DNA of 9,637 nt, from contig JANQRM010000614.1 in the NCBI GenBank assembly GCA_028284565.1, forward strand, positions 1-9,637, written 5' to 3'. Of this stretch, positions 5,561-9,637 are shown one piece after another. The translations under genes and the position numbers were made by a program. This DNA is from Anaerolineae bacterium (GTDB lineage Bacteria > Chloroflexota > Anaerolineae > Aggregatilineales > Phototrophicaceae). Position 1 is the first letter of the stretch; each line of letters opens with the position of its first letter. The notes under the pieces are model-generated. The model was not told the DNA's origin. It was given only the letters and a program-made list of their open reading frames with translations, and made no database searches.

Positions 5561-6724
5561 TTAGAAATCGAAGTCGTTGATGTTGTCAGCATTGAAGATG
5601 AAGGGTGCGCCGAGCAACACTTCACTACCGTTTACGACTTGTAGTTCACCCAAGCGTCCTGCCATTACACTGGTGTCGCCAGGACCAAATTCGCCATCAA
5701 CGACAGCGCGCATGACATAAACGGCTGCGTAACCCAAATCAATCGGATTCCAGAGAACTACCGATTGGACACAGCCATCATTGACGTAGGGCTTCATGGC
5801 ATTGGGTGTTGCCAAACCAACAACTGCAACCTCACCACAAAGACCCGCTTGAGTCACGGCATCAGCGGAGGAGGGGGTCGCCACACTGGTCATGCCGAAG
5901 AGACCATCCAAGTCTTCACCATATTTATTGATGAGCGTGGTGGCTTGGTTGAAGGAGAGCACCGCATCTTCTTGGGCTTCCACAGTTTCCAACCACTCGA
6001 GGTCGGGATAGCAATCATGAGCATATGCCCACATTTCCGCAATCCAACGTGCTTGGTTGGGGGTGGTGAAGGTACTGGTTACGATACCGAAGGCGGCACT
6101 GTCACCCTTTTCAGCGACGAGGCTGTCAATCATAGCTTTAGCAATGCCGTTGAATTCGGCTTGGTTGACGAACCATTCACGGGCATCGGGTTCGGAGTTG
6201 GCATCATAACCGACGACGTGAATACCTTCTTCCAAGGCACGACGCAAAACCGGAGCGATGGCAACTGGATCGTTGGCGGCGAAGAGGATACCATTTACGC
6301 CTTGCGTGATGTAGTTTTCGATGAAGGCGATTTGGTCATCAATGTTGGCTTCGGTGGGTGCGTCAGTGGTAACGCTCACATTGCCAAGTTCTTCGGCGGC
6401 TTGTTGCATACCCTCAGTTGTAGCGGCGAAGTAGCCAATCCCAACGAGTTTCGGCACGTCCACGAGGACGATTTCGCCACCCATTAGATCGGGTGCGCCA
6501 GTGGGTTGTCCACCGTCATATTCCATACCCATATCGTCCATGTCATCCATGGGCTCTTCGGTGGCATCCGGTTCTTCCATATCATCCATCATCGGGCATT
6601 CGAGTGGATTGACATCGAGTTCATCTGCGCCATCCCAACGGACATGACCATCAGCGACGACAGGGAGGGTAAACATCCCAACCAATAGGGCTAATAAGGT
6701 GAGTAACATCAGTTTTCTTGACAT
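5561..6724 (-). CDS. Sugar ABC transporter substrate-binding protein, RhaS/LsrB-like
   Basis: A 387-residue exported binding protein (periplasmic-binding-protein family 4). Residues 1-24 form a signal peptide: basic MSRK, then a hydrophobic core to LPVVA. Residues about 36-80 are a low-complexity acidic, Met- and Pro-rich linker (MMDDMEEPDATEEPMDDMDD). The binding fold starts near 84. LVGIGYFAATTEGMQQAAEELG (93-114), QIAFIENYITQGVNGILFAANDP (131-153), VVGYDANSEPDAREWFVNQAE (170-190) and LWNPIDLGYAA (324-334) are typical of the rhamnose-binding RhaS and AI-2-binding LsrB group. It lies downstream of ATPase and two permeases, the same order as lsrACDB, and upstream of a class II aldolase. Those two groups are hard to separate by eye; the aldolase leans toward a deoxyhexose. 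ATG 6724 has GGAGG (6732-6736) 7 bases upstream. No lipobox cysteine is near the signal peptide; Cys43 is too far in. Confidence 0.9.
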   Translation of the reverse strand: MSRKLMLLTLLALLVGMFTLPVVADGHVRWDGADELDVNPLECPMMDDMEEPDATEEPMDDMDDMGMEYDGGQPTGAPDLMGGEIVLVDVPKLVGIGYFAATTEGMQQAAEELGNVSVTTDAPTEANIDDQIAFIENYITQGVNGILFAANDPVAIAPVLRRALEEGIHVVGYDANSEPDAREWFVNQAEFNGIAKAMIDSLVAEKGDSAAFGIVTSTFTTPNQARWIAEMWAYAHDCYPDLEWLETVEAQEDAVLSFNQATTLINKYGEDLDGLFGMTSVATPSSADAVTQAGLCGEVAVVGLATPNAMKPYVNDGCVQSVVLWNPIDLGYAAVYVMRAVVDGEFGPGDTSVMAGRLGELQVVNGSEVLLGAPFIFNADNINDFDF

Positions 6725-6828
6725 GAATAAACCTCCATAGGCTTAAATCGAACAATGTTTAGGGTGTGTTGTGTAACTTTCTCCAGTTCAGCCTCCTTTG
6801 ATTAAGTGGACAAGAGAACGTATCGTGC
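6725..6828 (-). promoter_or_regulatory. 104-base leader between permease and binding-protein genes
   Basis: The longest gap inside the - strand operon. It holds the binding-protein ribosome site GGAGG (6732-6736) and, about 70 bases further upstream, a second and stronger Shine-Dalgarno-like sequence AAAGGAGG (6792-6799) that is not followed by an ATG, GTG or TTG at proper distance. A weak 5-bp stem (CGTGC/GCACG, 6824-6828 and 6836-6840) spans the stop of the upstream permease. I see no convincing internal promoter. The gap could allow separate control or processing for higher binding-protein synthesis (inference). Confidence 0.4.
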
Positions 6829-7851
6829 CTAAGATGCACGGAAACGACGACGTAATTCTTGGATAAATGGCAATTGATTCCGATTTTGAATCAGATTGTT
6901 GATAAGAATCGCTAGAATCAATACTGTACCAATAACGACGATGCTGGCATCACCTGTGACACCAGTGAGTGATAAACCGTTGGTCAATAGGCGAATCAGC
7001 AAGACACCAATCACTGTGCCGGGGATACTGCCCGAACCCCCGAAGATATTCGTTCCTCCTAAGACGACGGCGGCGATGACATCCAATTCAATGCCATTGC
7101 CCATGTCGGAGCGTGTGGTGGTAAAGCGAGAGACAAATATCCAACCTGTGATGCCTGCCATCAAACCAGAGTAGGTGTAAATCATCAACTTGTAGCGGTC
7201 TACGGGAATGCCAGAGAAGCGCGCACCTGTCTCATTGTTCCCGATGGCATATAAGGCGCGTCCAAATTTGGTACGCCATAAGATGAGCAAGCTAAAAATG
7301 ACCACTGCACTTAAGAGCCAGACTTGTGTGGGAACACCGAGAAATTCGCCTTGCCCAAGTTGGAAAAACCATTCAGGATACCCAGTGACGGACTTGGCTT
7401 CACTCACGGCTTCGGCTAAGCCGCGATAGAGGGCGAGGGTAGCGAGAGTCATAATGAGCGGGGGAACACCGACACGCACGATAAACAGTCCGTTGATGAA
7501 CCCGCAGATAATCCCTGTGCCAATGGCAACAAGGGGTGTGTACTCAAGGGGAATGCCCCAAACATCCCATGAGTAACCTAACATAATTGCTGACAAGCCT
7601 AAGATAGAGCCAACCGAGAGGTCAATCCCGCCTGTGATGATGATGAAAGTCATCGGCATCGCTAAGAGACCCACTTCAGCTAAGAGGCGCAATTGATTCA
7701 GCAGATTATCGGCGGTCAAGAAGGCTTCGCTACGGCTGGTGAGGAAAATCATCGCGCCGATGGTAATTAGGAATAAGACACCTTCCTGACTCAGTAAAGC
7801 ATCACGCAGGCGGTGGGATGCGGAGGGTCCAACTTCAGATTTAGTTGTCAT
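6829..7851 (-). CDS. Sugar ABC transporter permease (RbsC/LsrD/RhaP-like)
   Basis: A 340-residue inner-membrane permease of the BPD_transp_2 family with the standard length and architecture. TGGIDLSVGSILGL (73-86) is the hallmark motif of sugar permeases of this family; FGRALYAIGNNETGARFSG (196-214) is the cytoplasmic loop that couples to the ATPase; AAVVLGGTNIFGGSGSIPGTVIG (260-282) is the conserved late segment. Hydrophobic segments occupy about 24-38, 57-72, 80-92, 105-127, 130-148, 178-192, 224-240, 257-268, 275-292 and 300-320. It probably pairs with the neighbouring 512-residue permease as a heterodimer, as in Rha and Lsr systems. Its start overlaps the end of that gene by 11 bases, with only a modest AGGA/GAAAGG ribosome site inside the upstream coding sequence, which suggests translational coupling. 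Confidence 0.93.
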   Translation of the reverse strand: MTTKSEVGPSASHRLRDALLSQEGVLFLITIGAMIFLTSRSEAFLTADNLLNQLRLLAEVGLLAMPMTFIIITGGIDLSVGSILGLSAIMLGYSWDVWGIPLEYTPLVAIGTGIICGFINGLFIVRVGVPPLIMTLATLALYRGLAEAVSEAKSVTGYPEWFFQLGQGEFLGVPTQVWLLSAVVIFSLLILWRTKFGRALYAIGNNETGARFSGIPVDRYKLMIYTYSGLMAGITGWIFVSRFTTTRSDMGNGIELDVIAAVVLGGTNIFGGSGSIPGTVIGVLLIRLLTNGLSLTGVTGDASIVVIGTVLILAILINNLIQNRNQLPFIQELRRRFRAS

Positions 7852-9379
7852 GTTCCTGCACCTTTCCGCTGGATGTCAAATGCCTTGGCAACCACGGGAT
7901 TCTTTCCAAATAAAGTCGCAAACTACTGGATGTGAGTGCGGATTGTCCCTGTCGTTGGAAAATATCCGCTAGTACAGTCAACAGAATCAACACACCTTGA
8001 ACTGCCTTAAGTAAGAAGGGCGAGAGCCCGATGAAGACCAACGCTGAGCGAATGGCATTCAGTAAAATTGCCGCCAACGTCGAACCAATGACTGTACCTG
8101 TGCCGCCAAGAATGCTGACACCACCAACAACCGATGCCGTAATGACCAACAACTCCAAACCGAGCGGGGGAGTCGCTTGAATGATGTTAAGTTGAGTGGC
8201 GTAGAGCAGGCTGGCTATGCCGACAAAGAAGCCGTTGAGAATGAAGACTTGCATGATGACGCGACGTTCTGATAAGCCAGAGAGACGCGCTGCCTCTGCA
8301 TTGCCCCCAACTGCATAAAAGGAACGACCTATTCCGCTATAGCGCATCCATATCGCCGCGAGAATTGTGAGGATAATCATGAGGATAATCGGCATCGGGA
8401 TTCCCAGCGGACGCATCTGTGCCAACAGATAGGGTTCGGGCAAATCGGTGACACGTTCCCCATTCGTGAGAATAATGAGAATGCCTTTGACAATACTTAA
8501 CATGCCAAGCGTGACCACAATGGACGGGATACGGAAATAGGCGACGAGGAAACCAATGCCCCCTTCGATGAGCATGGCAACTAGCACGGGAATAATCCAA
8601 GCGAGAGCGATTTGCCCGGTATCAACCGCGATGCGTCCACTTAGAATGGCGAGGGCGGCGATGAGCGACCCCACCGAAATATCAATGTTGCCTGTGATAA
8701 TCACCATCGACATGCCAATGGCGGCGACAGCGATATAAGCGTGTCCCTGCAAAACATCGGAGATATTGCGTTCGGCAAGGAAGCGCGGGTTCGATAAGCC
8801 GACGATAAAGGCAATCCCAAGCAAGCCAAAAAGGATAATACCTTCTTGATTACCGAAGACTTTGCCGATGCGATATTTGGGCAAGGCACGTGCGCGGGGT
8901 AGGAGGACCTGTAATGTGAGCAGGATGGAGAGAATCAGCATTACCCAGAAGCCAATGCCCATCGACTCCATATAGGTTACGACTTCGGGGATGTCTCCAG
9001 CCGCAACTTCTTCCAATGATTCTTGGATATATTCAGAGTAATCTTTAGCGAAAATGAAAAAGTAGAGCAGACTCATCAAGCCAGCCAATGCCGTGCCGAA
9101 ACTGACAACCCGCTCATAATGCGGTGCGATAATCCCCCAGATGCCCAGCAAAATCACGAACATGCCGGAGAGGGGGATCATCACCAAGCCACCTGTGACA
9201 ATGCCGAATTCATTGTTGGAGCGACTTTCTAGTACAGTCGTTGCTGTAGTCGCGCCAAGTTCAGGCTGGTTAATTAATGGCAGGGCAATATACGCCAATA
9301 CCAACAGAATCCCCAAAACAAGTAGGATGAATACCAGAGGGCTTCTTCGTGTGGCAGTGACTTTGGCTTTTTCGCTCAT
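7841..9379 (-). CDS. Sugar ABC transporter permease with an extra N-terminal membrane domain
   Basis: A 512-residue membrane protein. Residues about 178-475 are a complete BPD_transp_2 sugar permease: [14 protein letters not shown] (228-241, a variant of the usual GGIDLSVGS), the ATPase-coupling loop [19 protein letters not shown] (351-369) and [18 protein letters not shown] (416-433). The first 170 residues are additional: hydrophobic segments near 14-36, 58-85, 91-111 and 142-160, with a polar segment at 37-57 and an acidic segment at 112-138 ([15 protein letters not shown]). Ordinary members are about 320-350 residues and lack this. The extension is in frame with no sign of a sequencing join. 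Its own start ATG 9379 overlaps the ATPase stop as ATGA, and the ribosome site is weak, so translation is probably coupled to the ATPase. A role for the extension in assembly or ligand handling is unknown. Confidence 0.9.
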   Translation of the reverse strand: MSEKAKVTATRRSPLVFILLVLGILLVLAYIALPLINQPELGATTATTVLESRSNNEFGIVTGGLVMIPLSGMFVILLGIWGIIAPHYERVVSFGTALAGLMSLLYFFIFAKDYSEYIQESLEEVAAGDIPEVVTYMESMGIGFWVMLILSILLTLQVLLPRARALPKYRIGKVFGNQEGIILFGLLGIAFIVGLSNPRFLAERNISDVLQGHAYIAVAAIGMSMVIITGNIDISVGSLIAALAILSGRIAVDTGQIALAWIIPVLVAMLIEGGIGFLVAYFRIPSIVVTLGMLSIVKGILIILTNGERVTDLPEPYLLAQMRPLGIPMPIILMIILTILAAIWMRYSGIGRSFYAVGGNAEAARLSGLSERRVIMQVFILNGFFVGIASLLYATQLNIIQATPPLGLELLVITASVVGGVSILGGTGTVIGSTLAAILLNAIRSALVFIGLSPFLLKAVQGVLILLTVLADIFQRQGQSALTSSSLRLYLERIPWLPRHLTSSGKVQEHDN

Positions 9380-9637
9380 CCAGCCACACTTTCTGTCAGC
9401 GGGTCGCTCATCATGGCAGTGGCGATGCGTTCTTGGTCGGCATCATTCCGGGAATATTCGGCGACTATCTTGCCCTGACGCATGACGAGCACACGGTCGC
9501 TCATGCCTAGTACTTCGGGTAATTCGCTGGAAATCATTAAAATTGCCAAGCCTTGTTCTGCTGCCAGCTGGCTCATCAGCCGATGAATCTCTGCCTTTGC
9601 GCCGACATCAATCCCGCGTGTTGGTTCATCCATAATC
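9376..9637 (-). CDS. Sugar ABC transporter ATPase (RbsA/LsrA/RhaT-like), C-terminal fragment
   Basis: The reading frame continues to the right window edge, so the 5' part is missing; 87 codons minus the stop are visible. They cover the end of the second nucleotide-binding domain of a two-domain sugar ATPase. [14 protein letters not shown] is the Walker B aspartate and catalytic glutamate followed by the D-loop, and [20 protein letters not shown] follows, with serine where most ABC ATPases have the switch histidine; that is usual for the C-terminal half of RbsA-type proteins. It energises import through the two permeases just downstream, and its stop codon overlaps the first permease start by 4 bases (ATGA). 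The gene's promoter and any upstream kinase or regulator are outside the window. Confidence 0.92.
   Translation of the reverse strand, partial: IMDEPTRGIDVGAKAEIHRLMSQLAAEQGLAILMISSELPEVLGMSDRVLVMRQGKIVAEYSRNDADQERIATAMMSDPLTESVAG

Noticed and set aside
5765..6487. A 240-codon open frame on the + strand opposite the binding-protein gene
   Set aside because: It is antisense to a clearly real secreted binding protein, has no recognisable domain or ribosome site, and its length follows from the codon bias of the real gene.
5561..6724. Binding protein as a lipoprotein anchored at Cys43
   Set aside because: Cys43 (LEC) is about 20 residues beyond the hydrophobic core and lacks a lipobox context; cleavage after the VVA region fits a soluble exported protein better.
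6824..6840. CGTGC/GCACG stem at the end of the 340-residue permease as a terminator
   Set aside because: Only 5 bp with a 7-base loop and no T-tract in the direction of transcription; the operon appears to continue.
9141..9485. A 114-codon + strand frame spanning the permease-ATPase junction
   Set aside because: It is antisense to two well-supported overlapping genes and has no ribosome site or recognisable motif.

Overview
The window looks like bacterial chromosome of roughly even base composition, densely packed, with genes on both strands that abut or overlap by a few bases. The gene repertoire (BmpA-type nucleoside permeases, a multigene RbsA-type sugar importer with an acidic linker behind its binding-protein signal peptide, a soluble P450, an Anabaena-sensory-rhodopsin-transducer-like protein) would fit a Chloroflexota lineage or a metagenomic relative. 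That placement is inference from gene content, not from any marker gene.

Layout. Bases 1-1879 are on the + strand: the tail of one ABC permease (1-144), a second complete permease of the same nucleoside-type importer (147-1220), then a 192-residue protein that resembles only the C-terminal part of RarA/MgsA clamp-loader-like ATPases (1301-1879). An M20 metallopeptidase follows on the - strand (1876-3078), overlapping the RarA-like gene tail-to-tail by 4 bases. Divergent from the peptidase is a cytochrome P450 on + (3145-4347), whose end overlaps the next - strand gene by 11 bases.

From 4337 to the right edge everything is on the - strand and reads as one operon, in transcription order: sugar ABC ATPase (C-terminal piece, runs off the window), a 512-residue permease with an unusual N-terminal membrane extension, a 340-residue permease, a RhaS/LsrB-like substrate-binding protein, a class II (FucA/RhaD-like) sugar-phosphate aldolase, and an ASRT-family protein. 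The junctions are a 4-base ATGA overlap, an 11-base overlap, a 104-base leader with two strong Shine-Dalgarno-like sequences, a 72-base gap holding a strong hairpin, and a 12-base gap. The logic appears to be import of a rhamnose-like, fucose-like or AI-2-like ligand, aldol cleavage of its phosphorylated ketose, and an ASRT protein that may sense or bind a metabolite of that pathway. The kinase, isomerase and regulator one would expect are not in the window and may lie further upstream of the ATPase.

The most interesting points are the ASRT protein in a sugar-catabolic operon without a rhodopsin, the hairpin between binding protein and aldolase that pairs completely only in the operon's own RNA strand, the extended permease, the free-standing RarA C-terminal domain, and a P450 whose usual I-helix threonine is alanine. 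I found no RNA genes, CRISPR arrays, insertion sequences or replication origin. No stretch longer than 300 bases lacks a gene.
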